From NCBI RefSeq assembly GCF_000507145.1, contig NZ_AYTO01000009.1:87822-151821 (forward strand): a stretch of DNA of 64,000 nucleotides, in the 5' to 3' direction. The position numbers were made by a program, and so were the translations under genes. Each line of letters begins with the position of its first letter. Within the stretch, counting starts at the first letter, position 1. Below, piece by piece: positions 57,260 through 64,000 of the stretch. The DNA comes from Bacillus tequilensis KCTC 13622. Lineage in GTDB: Bacteria > Bacillota > Bacilli > Bacillales > Bacillaceae. Under the pieces are notes generated by a model. The model saw only the letters and a program-made list of their open reading frames with translations, made no database searches and was not told where the DNA came from.

Positions 57260-59335
57260 GTGGATGCCATGACAAATAAACGGCTGAGACTGACGCTGAA
57301 AACCGTTCGCGCCTTTATCTTTTTAGGAGCTTTGGCGGCCTTGGCGGCAGCTGCTGTGTTTATGACTGTCATTTTAATAGCCAAATACCAAGGCGCTCCC
57401 TCGGTGCAAGTGCCGCAATCCACGATTTTGTATGCGAGTGACGGCTCAAAGCTCGGGGAAACGAACTACGGCGAAAAGCGCTATTGGGTCCCCTTAAAGG
57501 ACATGAATCCAACGATTGTAAAAGCGACAGTGGCGGTTGAAGACCAGAATTTCTACGATCACCATGGCTTTGACTATAAACGCATGGCCGGCGCGGCGCT
57601 TGCTGACCTAAAGGCATTTGCCAAGGTTCAGGGCGCCAGCACCATCACACAGCAATATGCGAGGAACTTATACCTTGAACACGATAAAACGTGGAAACGG
57701 AAATGGAATGAGGCGTTCTACACGATCCGCCTGGAGCAAAACTATTCTAAGGACGAGATATTAGAAGGCTATTTAAATACGATTTATTACGGACACGGTG
57801 CATACGGCATTGAGGCCGCTTCCCGCCTGTATTTCGGCAAGCATGCGAAAAACCTGACGGATGCGGAGGCGGCGCTTTTGGCGGGTATCCCGAAAGGCCC
57901 TTCCGGCTATTCGCCGTATGTCAATGAAACGAAAGCCAAGGAACGTCAGAAAACGATTGTGGGGATGATGGAGAAGCAACGGATGATCAGCCAAAAGAAA
58001 GCGGATGAACTCATCAAAGAATCACTTTCCTATCAGCCCTTGAATAAACAAGTTTCCAAAAGAAAGGCCCCTTATTTCTATGACAATGCGATGAGAGAGC
58101 TTGAGAAAAAGCTCGGCATGACGCGGGAGCAAATTGAAACGAGCGGGTTAAATGTCTACACAACAGTAGATAAACGAATGCAGCGCATCGCCGAGGAGGC
58201 CATTACCGAAACGGTTAACGCCGGCTCCGACATTCAAGTCGGGTTTTCAGCCATTGATCCCCGCACAGGAAACGTTCTCGCTCTTGTCGGCGGCAGGGAT
58301 TATCAAAAAAGCCCGTTTGACCGGACGACACAGGCGAAGCGCCAGCCTGCTTCGACGATCAAGCCGCTGCTGTACTATAAAGCGATTCAGAGCGGATTTA
58401 CGCCTGTCACTTTGATGAAAAGCGAAGAAACCGAATTTCAAATTGATGCAAAGGGAGAAACCTATTCTCCAAGCAACTATAACGGATATTACGCCAACAA
58501 ACCGATAACGCTTCTGCAGGCGCTGGCGCTTTCCGACAACATTTACGCTGTGAAAACACATCTTTTTCTGGGCACGAACAAACTCGTTCAAGCGGCAAAG
58601 GAATTCGGCATCACCGCCCATCTGCAAGCGCTGCCGTCCCTGGCGCTCGGCACCGAACCCGTGCGCCCGATTGAGATGGTCAACGCCTACGCCATGCTCG
58701 CAAATGGCGGGAAACAAATCGAACCGAATTTTATTTCAAGAGTTACGGACGCGGCGGGACATGTGCTGTATGAAAATCCGAATCAGCATAAACAAGTGCT
58801 TGATGAAAAAGCCGCCTTTGTCACGGCGAGTATGATGACGGGCATGTTTGATACGGATTTAAACGGCTATACGTCGGTAACCGGACGGACAATCGCCAAT
58901 CGTCTGACAAGAACGTACGCGGGAAAATCAGGAACCACCAGCGCAGACAGCTGGATGATCGGCTTCAATCCGAAGCTGGCCGCAGGTGTTTGGACGGGCT
59001 ATGACAAAAACAGCACGATCGACTCGGTCGAAGAAAAAAGCTACGCCAAAACAATTTGGGCGGACTTCATGGAAGATGCGCTCAAAGGTGAACCAGAAAT
59101 GGCGTTCAAACCGCCAAAAGGCGTAACCGGTGTTTACATTGATCCGAAAACAGGATACTCATCCGGACCTGAATGCGCAGCCAAGCATTACACGTATTTT
59201 GTGAAAGGCACAGAGCCAGCAAACGTATGCTATGGGGCGGAACCTGCAAAACAAACAAAAGACCGGCCGCCAGTCAAAGAAAAGCCCGCTTCCGAGAAAA
59301 AATGGTGGGACAAATGGCTCGGGCGGAATCATTGA
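57260..59335 (+). CDS. pbpG: Class A penicillin-binding protein PbpG (PBP2d)
   Basis: A sporulation-specific bifunctional PBP making germ-cell-wall peptidoglycan on the forespore membrane. The 691-residue protein has an N-terminal anchor (residues 16-47), a GT51 glycosyltransferase domain (VEDQNFYDHHGFD, GASTITQQYARNLYLE), and a transpeptidase domain with the active-site SxxK in PASTIKPLL, SDN in LSDNIYA and KSGT in AGKSGTTSADSW. The GTG at 57260 is taken as start from spacing to the GGGGGAACCC site; ATG 57269 is possible. Frame back to 57182 overlaps its promoter. Sigma-G control is known for this gene. Confidence 0.95.
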   Translation: MDAMTNKRLRLTLKTVRAFIFLGALAALAAAAVFMTVILIAKYQGAPSVQVPQSTILYASDGSKLGETNYGEKRYWVPLKDMNPTIVKATVAVEDQNFYDHHGFDYKRMAGAALADLKAFAKVQGASTITQQYARNLYLEHDKTWKRKWNEAFYTIRLEQNYSKDEILEGYLNTIYYGHGAYGIEAASRLYFGKHAKNLTDAEAALLAGIPKGPSGYSPYVNETKAKERQKTIVGMMEKQRMISQKKADELIKESLSYQPLNKQVSKRKAPYFYDNAMRELEKKLGMTREQIETSGLNVYTTVDKRMQRIAEEAITETVNAGSDIQVGFSAIDPRTGNVLALVGGRDYQKSPFDRTTQAKRQPASTIKPLLYYKAIQSGFTPVTLMKSEETEFQIDAKGETYSPSNYNGYYANKPITLLQALALSDNIYAVKTHLFLGTNKLVQAAKEFGITAHLQALPSLALGTEPVRPIEMVNAYAMLANGGKQIEPNFISRVTDAAGHVLYENPNQHKQVLDEKAAFVTASMMTGMFDTDLNGYTSVTGRTIANRLTRTYAGKSGTTSADSWMIGFNPKLAAGVWTGYDKNSTIDSVEEKSYAKTIWADFMEDALKGEPEMAFKPPKGVTGVYIDPKTGYSSGPECAAKHYTYFVKGTEPANVCYGAEPAKQTKDRPPVKEKPASEKKWWDKWLGRNH

Positions 59336-59336
59336 A

Positions 59337-59367
59337 AATAACCCGGCTCCTCGGAGGCCGGGTTATT
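59337..59367. terminator. Bidirectional terminator after pbpG
   Basis: AATAACCCGG / CCGGGTTATT with an 11-base loop lies at the end of pbpG and includes the stop codon of the convergent small gene. Confidence 0.9.
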
Positions 59368-59788
59368 CGTATGGTTCGTTCATAATCCATGGAAGCAAAG
59401 TGATGCAATCGAGCTGAACAATCGGTTTCGGGAATCCTTCGGGGATAAAGCGGTCATCTCTCGGCAATTCAAATGATATCGTCCAGTTACGGTCCGGGTC
59501 CCATTCTTTTTTCCCTTCTATCATACGTCCGACAATAAAATAGCTGGCCACATAAAGATGACGGTCACCCTCAGGGCCGAATTCATTAATATCCGGACAA
59601 ACAGACGGCTGAAGACCAAACCCCTCAAAAATTTGCACCTTCTCATGCGGCAGTGTTTTCATCACTTCCCTATAATTTTCACAGAGAAGACATCCGCACC
59701 TATCAATTTCTTTTTCATACTGCTTTCTCGTTTCTTCTACGTCGGCTTCTATTACCCAGTCACCGACTCGAATGGTTTCGTACATCAT
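59363..59788 (-). CDS. Small conserved-type protein of unknown function
   Basis: A 141-residue cytoplasmic protein beginning MYETIRVGDWVIEADVEETRKQYEKEIDRCGCLLCENYREVMKTL. The CGCLLC cluster near residues 31-36 and a Trp-rich end (WDPDRNWTISFELPRDDRF) are striking. No named domain is recognised. As far as I recall, 168 has no gene between pbpG and ywhD, so it is probably accessory. It faces pbpG and shares the terminator. Confidence 0.75.
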   Translation of the reverse strand: MMYETIRVGDWVIEADVEETRKQYEKEIDRCGCLLCENYREVMKTLPHEKVQIFEGFGLQPSVCPDINEFGPEGDRHLYVASYFIVGRMIEGKKEWDPDRNWTISFELPRDDRFIPEGFPKPIVQLDCITLLPWIMNEPYE

Positions 59789-59804
59789 ATCCCCCTAAAA
59801 ATGA

Positions 59805-59838
59805 AAAACCCCGAGTCTTGTTTCGGCTCGGGATTTTC
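59805..59838 (-). terminator. Terminator downstream of ywhC-ywhD
   Basis: AAATCCCGAG / CTCGGGGTTTTT on the minus strand with a loop of about ten bases, between ywhD and the 141-residue gene. Confidence 0.85.
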
Positions 59839-59923
59839 CATGTCCTATTTCTGTATCACCAGTTTACTCAAAGTGCGCGAAAAATAGTTCAAATATTCTA
59901 AAAGTTCACAGAAAATTCACAAA

Positions 59924-60442
59924 TCAATTGTCTTCTGGAAGCAGGCCTGCTTTTAACTCATCTGAGGAACGGTCCCATAGGCCCTGATCGTGTTTTTTCA
60001 GAAACTCGCCGAGCACACGCTTCGAGCTGTCGTCCATTTTATCGATGATAATGTTCCGCTTCATGGATTTATCCATCAGATTCACATGCTCAGGCAGCGA
60101 TTTGTAGCCTCTTCTGATGCTTCTGTCGACCGTCATTTCACAGGCCGTCACACCAGCGTAATAAGGCCCCTCTTCTCTTCTGTCAATCGTTACCCACACA
60201 AGCCAGTATGGTTTTCCGTTCGGAACTTCCTCTTTATTCGGCAGAAATTTAATTCCTTTTTCAACGGTGCTGCGGGCGTGCATGGCGCCGATGTCAACGA
60301 ACGCTTCTTTTTCCTCTACATCGACGAATACAGGAGAAATATTATCGAGGCTGAGCGCCCCTACGCCGAAACCGCCGTGTCCGTCTGTCGGATCACTTTT
60401 GATAATATTAAACCCGATTGATTTTTTCTTTTTTTCTTCCAT
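59924..60442 (-). CDS. ywhD: YwhD family protein
   Basis: A 172-residue soluble protein of the YwhD family. It has KSIGFNIIKSDPTDGHGGFGVGALSLDNISPVFVDVEEKEAFVD at the N terminus and a charged C-terminal half (MKRNIIIDKMDDSSKRVLGEFLKKHD). Unknown function. It lies 12 bases downstream of ywhC and is co-directional, suggesting one operon. Confidence 0.88.
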   Translation of the reverse strand: MEEKKKKSIGFNIIKSDPTDGHGGFGVGALSLDNISPVFVDVEEKEAFVDIGAMHARSTVEKGIKFLPNKEEVPNGKPYWLVWVTIDRREEGPYYAGVTACEMTVDRSIRRGYKSLPEHVNLMDKSMKRNIIIDKMDDSSKRVLGEFLKKHDQGLWDRSSDELKAGLLPEDN

Positions 60443-60454
60443 AAGTTCTACCTC

Positions 60455-61114
60455 CTACAAAAGCGGTTGAAATATCGCTGAAAACAGCTTTAAAATCTGA
60501 TCTCTTCCAGCATTGAGCATCGGCCAAAGCACATAAGATCCGAGCGGTGTCACAAACAAAACCAAAAAGACGATAATGCCGTAGCTCTCCGCCTGCGTCA
60601 TCTTGGCACGCACTCCCGGCGGAACGAGATCTTCAATAATCCGATAACCATCGAGCGGAGGAAGCGGCAGCAGATTAAATAAAAACAAGACAAGATTCAG
60701 CTGTATCCAAATGGAAAAAAACTGATCCAGCCCCGTGCTGAACGCCGCAAGCATCTCCATTCCGTATGCATGCATCAACACTAACAAAAAGAAACCGATA
60801 AACGCAAGAATCAGGTTACTGACAGGCCCGGCGATGGATACGAGCACGCCGGCAAGACGCGGTTTCTTAAAGAAGCGGCGATTCACAGGAATCGGACGCG
60901 CCCATCCGAAGCCGGCCACCAGAATCAAAATGGTTCCGAACGGATCTAGGTGTTTAATGGGATTCAGCGTCAGCCTTCCTTGTTTTTTGGCCGTATCGTC
61001 ACCGAATTTGTATGCGACATAAGCATGGGCAAGCTCGTGTATCGTGAACGACACAATTAACGTGATGACGAGATATGGCATTAAAGATAATGGGTAATAT
61101 AAAAAACTGTCCAA
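60455..61114 (-). CDS. ywhC: Site-2 protease family membrane peptidase YwhC
   Basis: An M50-type intramembrane metalloprotease of 219 residues. The zinc-binding HELAH motif is near residue 27-31 (TIHELAHAYVAYKFGD), and the second part of the active site is the LLPLPPLDGYRIIEDL segment with NLLPxPPLDG. Five or six transmembrane helices. Substrate unknown. It starts the ywhC-ywhD transcript. Confidence 0.92.
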   Translation of the reverse strand: MDSFLYYPLSLMPYLVITLIVSFTIHELAHAYVAYKFGDDTAKKQGRLTLNPIKHLDPFGTILILVAGFGWARPIPVNRRFFKKPRLAGVLVSIAGPVSNLILAFIGFFLLVLMHAYGMEMLAAFSTGLDQFFSIWIQLNLVLFLFNLLPLPPLDGYRIIEDLVPPGVRAKMTQAESYGIIVFLVLFVTPLGSYVLWPMLNAGRDQILKLFSAIFQPLL

Positions 61115-61223
61115 GTGAGATGATCCCTCTTTCTAAAAATGCAAGAATTTACTTTATTCAGTATACTATAAGAAGCCTCTTTTTCTAAAGAGAGGAAACG
61201 AGATAAAGGAGGATTCAGCACCC

Positions 61224-61412
61224 ATGCCATACGTAACCGTCAAAATGCTGGAAGGCCGTACAGACGAGCAAAAACGCAATCTGGTCGAGAAAGTAACAGA
61301 AGCCGTAAAGGAAACAACCGGTGCTTCTGAAGAAAAAATTGTTGTATTTATAGAAGAAATGAGAAAAGACCATTATGCCGTCGCAGGCAAGCGCCTGAGC
61401 GACATGGAATAA
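61224..61412 (+). CDS. ywhB: 4-oxalocrotonate tautomerase homologue YwhB
   Basis: A 62-residue tautomerase-superfamily protein. The catalytic Pro1 follows the initiator Met (MPYVTVKMLEGR), and Arg11 and Arg39 equivalents (EEMRKDH) are present. B. subtilis YwhB is a 4-OT-like enzyme of unclear natural substrate. It has an AAAGGAGG site and its own terminator, and is divergent from ywhC. Confidence 0.93.
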   Translation: MPYVTVKMLEGRTDEQKRNLVEKVTEAVKETTGASEEKIVVFIEEMRKDHYAVAGKRLSDME

Positions 61413-61420
61413 TCTCTCAT

Positions 61421-61449
61421 AAAGCCGGCGCTTCGCGCACCGGCTTTTT
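61421..61449. terminator. Terminator between ywhB and ywhA
   Basis: AAAGCCGGCG / CGCACCGGCTTTT style stem with CTTCG loop, followed by T, between the convergent genes. Confidence 0.85.
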
Positions 61450-61455
61450 CAATCT

Positions 61456-61905
61456 CTATTGGGTCAGCTTCTTAAAAATCGTTAATAACGATTTTTTCTC
61501 TTCGGATGTCAACTGCTCAAACATGCCGTCAATCAGCTGCTGGCGGTTTTCGATCATTTGCTTAGCCACTCCCCGGCCCGAATCAGAAAGCGTAATCCAT
61601 ACAGTGCGGCGGTCATTGTTATTTCTGGATCTCTCAATAAATCCCTCCTGCTCTAAATGATTCAGAGCGGTGGTTGTGGCTGAGGGAGACAGTGTGACCT
61701 CCTTCAGAATATCCTTAATCGTGCAGCTCCCATGTCTGTATATGATCCGCAGAATAAATCCTCTTACATTATTCACGTGTTTCGGAACGGTGGCTTCATC
61801 TAATTGCTTCGTGCTTTTCAAATATTTTGTAAGTGCGTGATCCAGCAAATTTGCTTCCAGTTTGTCATGGTCCATGTCAATTTCCCCATTTCGAGATGCA
61901 TTCAT
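61456..61905 (-). CDS. ywhA: MarR family transcriptional regulator YwhA
   Basis: A 149-residue MarR-type winged-helix regulator. The DNA-binding region is SCTIKDILKEVTLSPSATTTALNHLEQEGFIERSRNNNDRRTVWITLSDSGRG. Targets are not known. It lies between ywhB and thrZ and could regulate one of its neighbours. The start may be the ATG at 61905 or an ATG at 61875 that has MDHDKLEANLLD as N terminus. Confidence 0.88.
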   Translation of the reverse strand: MNASRNGEIDMDHDKLEANLLDHALTKYLKSTKQLDEATVPKHVNNVRGFILRIIYRHGSCTIKDILKEVTLSPSATTTALNHLEQEGFIERSRNNNDRRTVWITLSDSGRGVAKQMIENRQQLIDGMFEQLTSEEKKSLLTIFKKLTQ

Positions 61906-61994
61906 AACATACGAACGATATGATTTACTTATTATTTTACTGATTACGCATAGGGAAAGTCAAAAAAGCAAAATGAGAATTCACCGCTTTTCTC

Positions 61995-63911
61995 CTAGAT
62001 ACTTCGATTTTTCACCTGTTTGACAAGTTGATCTTTAAAAATCTGGAAAGGAACGTGTTCACTCTGCTGATTTCCGAATTGCCGGACGTTTACCGCACCC
62101 TCCTGCTCTTCATGATCTCCAAGCACCAGCACGTACGGGATTTTCTGCACCTGCGACTCTCTGATTTTATAGCCGAGCTTCTCATTGCGCTCATCAACGC
62201 CTGCTCTTATCCCCAGCTGTTTCAACTCTGCCTGCACCTTTCTGCAATAGTCCAAATGAACGTGTGAAACCGGTATGACTTGAACCTGAACCGGTGCGAG
62301 CCAGACTGGGAAAGCCCCGCCGAAATGCTCGATCAAAATGCCGAAGAAACGATCGATTGAGCCGAAAACCGCTCTGTGGATGACGACGGGACGGACCTTT
62401 TCATTGAGTTCATTGATATATGTTAAATCAAATTTTTCCGGCATTTGAAAATCAAGCTGAATTGTCGCGCATTGATGGCTCCGTTTCAAGGCATCTTTTA
62501 TGTGAAAATCAATTTTCGGCCCGTAAAACGCTCCATCACCTTCATTCACCTCAAAAGGCAGGCCAAGCTCCTCAAGAACGTGTGCCAAGGAACGTTCCGA
62601 CGCTTCCCAAAGGCTGTCATCGCCTAATGAGTCCTCCGGACGAGTCGAAAGCTCAACTGAATAGTCGAAGTTGAATGTACGATATACCTCATCAATCAGC
62701 CGAATCGCTTCTTTAATCTCACTCTCAATCTGTTCCTCCCGAACGAAGATATGGGCGTCATCCTGGCAGAATGTCCGTACGCGAAGCATTCCGTTTAAAG
62801 CGCCGCTGTATTCGTGGCGATGCACCTGGCCGAACTCCGCCATCCGAATCGGCAGATCCCGATAAGAATACAGACTGTTTTTAAAGATGAGCATATGGCC
62901 GGGACAATTCATCGGCTTCATTGCGAATCTTGCATCATCCACTTCTGAAAAGTACATATTGTCGCGATAATGATCCCAGTGCCCTGACTGCTCCCATAAC
63001 CGCTGATTCATCATAAACGGCGTACGCACCTCATCGTAGCCGGCCTTTGTTTGCAGCTCGCGCGAGAAGCGTTCCAGCTCATTGCGGACAATCTGGCCTT
63101 TCGGCAAATAAAACGGCATCCCCGGCGCTTCCTCAGAAAACATAAACAGCTCTAATTGTTTGCCCAGCTTGCGATGGTCTCGTTTTGCCGCTTCTTCCAG
63201 CATATGCAGGTGCGCATCGAGATCTTTTTTCTTTTGAAACGCCGCCCCGTACACCCGCTGGAGGACTTCATTTTCGCTGTTTCCGCGCCAATACGCGCCT
63301 GATACTCTTGTCAGTTTGAAGGCCTTGATCATTCCTGTAGAAGGAAGATGCGGCCCGCGGCACAGGTCAACGAATTCTCCCTGCTGGTACAGCGTGAGAT
63401 CCTCCCCGCGCGGAATATCGTTCAAAATCTCCAGCTTAAACGGCTCGCCATTTTCAGCAAACAGCGCTTTTGCCTCTTCGTAGGAAACCTCAATTCGCTT
63501 AATTTCCAGATTCTCAGCTATAATGTTCTTCATTTCTTTTTCGATGGCCTCTAAGTCTCCTGATGTCAAGCTTTGCTCCAGCTTCATGTCATAGTAGAAG
63601 CCGTCTTCTATCACAGGCCCCACCCCCAATGACACTTCGCCGTAAAGCCGTTTCACCGCTTGAGCCAGCACGTGCGCCGTTGTGTGGCGAAGCACCTGTA
63701 AGCCTTCTTGTGAATCAAGTGTGACAATCGAAAGCTCGGCATCCTCCTCCAGCCTGAAGCTGAGATCAACGAGCCTGCCGTTGACCCGTCCCGCGGCCGC
63801 CTTCCTTTCCAGGCTGGAACTGATAGCACCAGCCGCTTCCTTGATTGTGACGCCTTTCCGAAATTCTTTGATCTGTCCATCCGGAAGCTGAATGTGTACA
63901 TGTTTACTCAT
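61995..63911 (-). CDS. thrZ: Threonyl-tRNA synthetase, minor form
   Basis: ThrZ is the second threonyl-tRNA synthetase of B. subtilis, made when ThrS is insufficient. The 638-residue protein has TGS and editing domains at the N terminus (LPDGQIKEFRKGVTIKEAA, HTTAHVLAQAV), the class II catalytic core with MKPMNCPGHML and the GALNGMLRVRTFCQDDAHIF motif 2, and a C-terminal anticodon-binding domain. Identification as thrZ rests on synteny and the T-box leader at the window edge. Confidence 0.95.
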   Translation of the reverse strand: MSKHVHIQLPDGQIKEFRKGVTIKEAAGAISSSLERKAAAGRVNGRLVDLSFRLEEDAELSIVTLDSQEGLQVLRHTTAHVLAQAVKRLYGEVSLGVGPVIEDGFYYDMKLEQSLTSGDLEAIEKEMKNIIAENLEIKRIEVSYEEAKALFAENGEPFKLEILNDIPRGEDLTLYQQGEFVDLCRGPHLPSTGMIKAFKLTRVSGAYWRGNSENEVLQRVYGAAFQKKKDLDAHLHMLEEAAKRDHRKLGKQLELFMFSEEAPGMPFYLPKGQIVRNELERFSRELQTKAGYDEVRTPFMMNQRLWEQSGHWDHYRDNMYFSEVDDARFAMKPMNCPGHMLIFKNSLYSYRDLPIRMAEFGQVHRHEYSGALNGMLRVRTFCQDDAHIFVREEQIESEIKEAIRLIDEVYRTFNFDYSVELSTRPEDSLGDDSLWEASERSLAHVLEELGLPFEVNEGDGAFYGPKIDFHIKDALKRSHQCATIQLDFQMPEKFDLTYINELNEKVRPVVIHRAVFGSIDRFFGILIEHFGGAFPVWLAPVQVQVIPVSHVHLDYCRKVQAELKQLGIRAGVDERNEKLGYKIRESQVQKIPYVLVLGDHEEQEGAVNVRQFGNQQSEHVPFQIFKDQLVKQVKNRSI

Positions 63912-63940
63912 TTTTAAACACTCCTTCGTAATTGTTTATA

Positions 63941-64000
63941 TAAAAAAACACACCCGTCCCGCTGAAAGGGACGAGTGTGTCATTTACCCGTGGTTCCACC
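63941..64000 (-). promoter_or_regulatory. 3' end of the thrZ T-box riboswitch
   Basis: On the minus strand the conserved T-box core GGTGGAACCACGGG (63987-64000) is followed by a terminator stem ACACACTCGTCCC / GGGACGGGTGTGT and a T run. Uncharged tRNA-Thr stabilises the antiterminator and allows thrZ transcription. The specifier region lies outside the window. Confidence 0.92.

Noticed and set aside
58247..58717. 156-codon minus-strand frame inside pbpG
   Set aside because: Shadow of the transpeptidase domain; sequence lacks any known fold.

Overview
The window is chromosomal DNA of a Bacillus subtilis-group bacterium. Gene order and protein sequences follow the B. subtilis ywlC-spoIIR-prfA-racA-maeA-rho-murAB-fbaA-spo0F-pyrG-rpoE ... 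narGHJI-fnr-narK-argS-sboA-albABCDEFG-rapF-phrF ... speBE-pbpG-thrZ segment almost gene for gene. The protein differences, the subtilosin variant and several gene-content differences show that it is not strain 168 itself. All comparisons with 168 are from memory; no search was run. No tRNA, rRNA, IS element, CRISPR array or prophage was seen.

Layout. 0-19.5 kb: core housekeeping and sporulation genes: threonylcarbamoyl-AMP synthase (cut by the left edge), spoIIR, translation termination (prmC-prfA), racA, malate metabolism (ywkB-maeA), tdk, rpmE, rho, a frameshifted glpX, murAB, central carbon enzymes (tal, fbaA), spo0F, pyrG with its attenuator, and rpoE. 19.6-25.6 kb: fatty-acid oxidation (acdA-fadF), a cardiolipin synthase-like gene, UV endonuclease. 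25.6-28.3 kb: a region that differs from 168. A structured repeat element stands where ywjB and ywjA would be expected, followed by clsC and an extra YitT-family membrane protein gene. 28.3-38.4 kb: the anaerobic nitrate respiration block (narGHJI, arfM, ywiC, fnr, narK) with three recognisable FNR sites. 38.4-40.6 kb: argS and ywiB. 40.6-47.8 kb: the subtilosin sactipeptide cluster. 47.8-50.7 kb: a spore/exosporium-like beta-propeller gene and the rapF-phrF quorum-sensing pair. 50.7-55.1 kb: a low-GC island carrying a secreted protein and a dedicated multi-permease ABC system, in the place where ywhH would be expected. 55.3-64 kb: polyamine synthesis (speB, speE), pbpG, an extra small gene, ywhDCBA and thrZ with the end of its T-box leader at the right edge.

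How the parts work together. Low oxygen activates FNR, which drives narK-fnr, narGHJI and arfM. The sboA-alb operon, known to be induced by oxygen limitation in B. subtilis, lies next to this block and makes a thioether-bridged bacteriocin with its modifying radical SAM enzyme, exporter, immunity proteins and proteases. RapF-PhrF tunes ComA activity.

Most notable observations: a cluster of DnaA boxes around the ywlC start; glpX broken by two separate one-base deletions; a subtilosin precursor with two changes in the mature peptide; sboX disrupted by a frameshift; a short ORF with a strong ribosome-binding site just upstream of the sboA promoter; a repeat element flanked by 22-base direct repeats that each form a terminator-like hairpin; and the low-GC secreted-protein/ABC-transporter island, the best candidate for an undescribed system.
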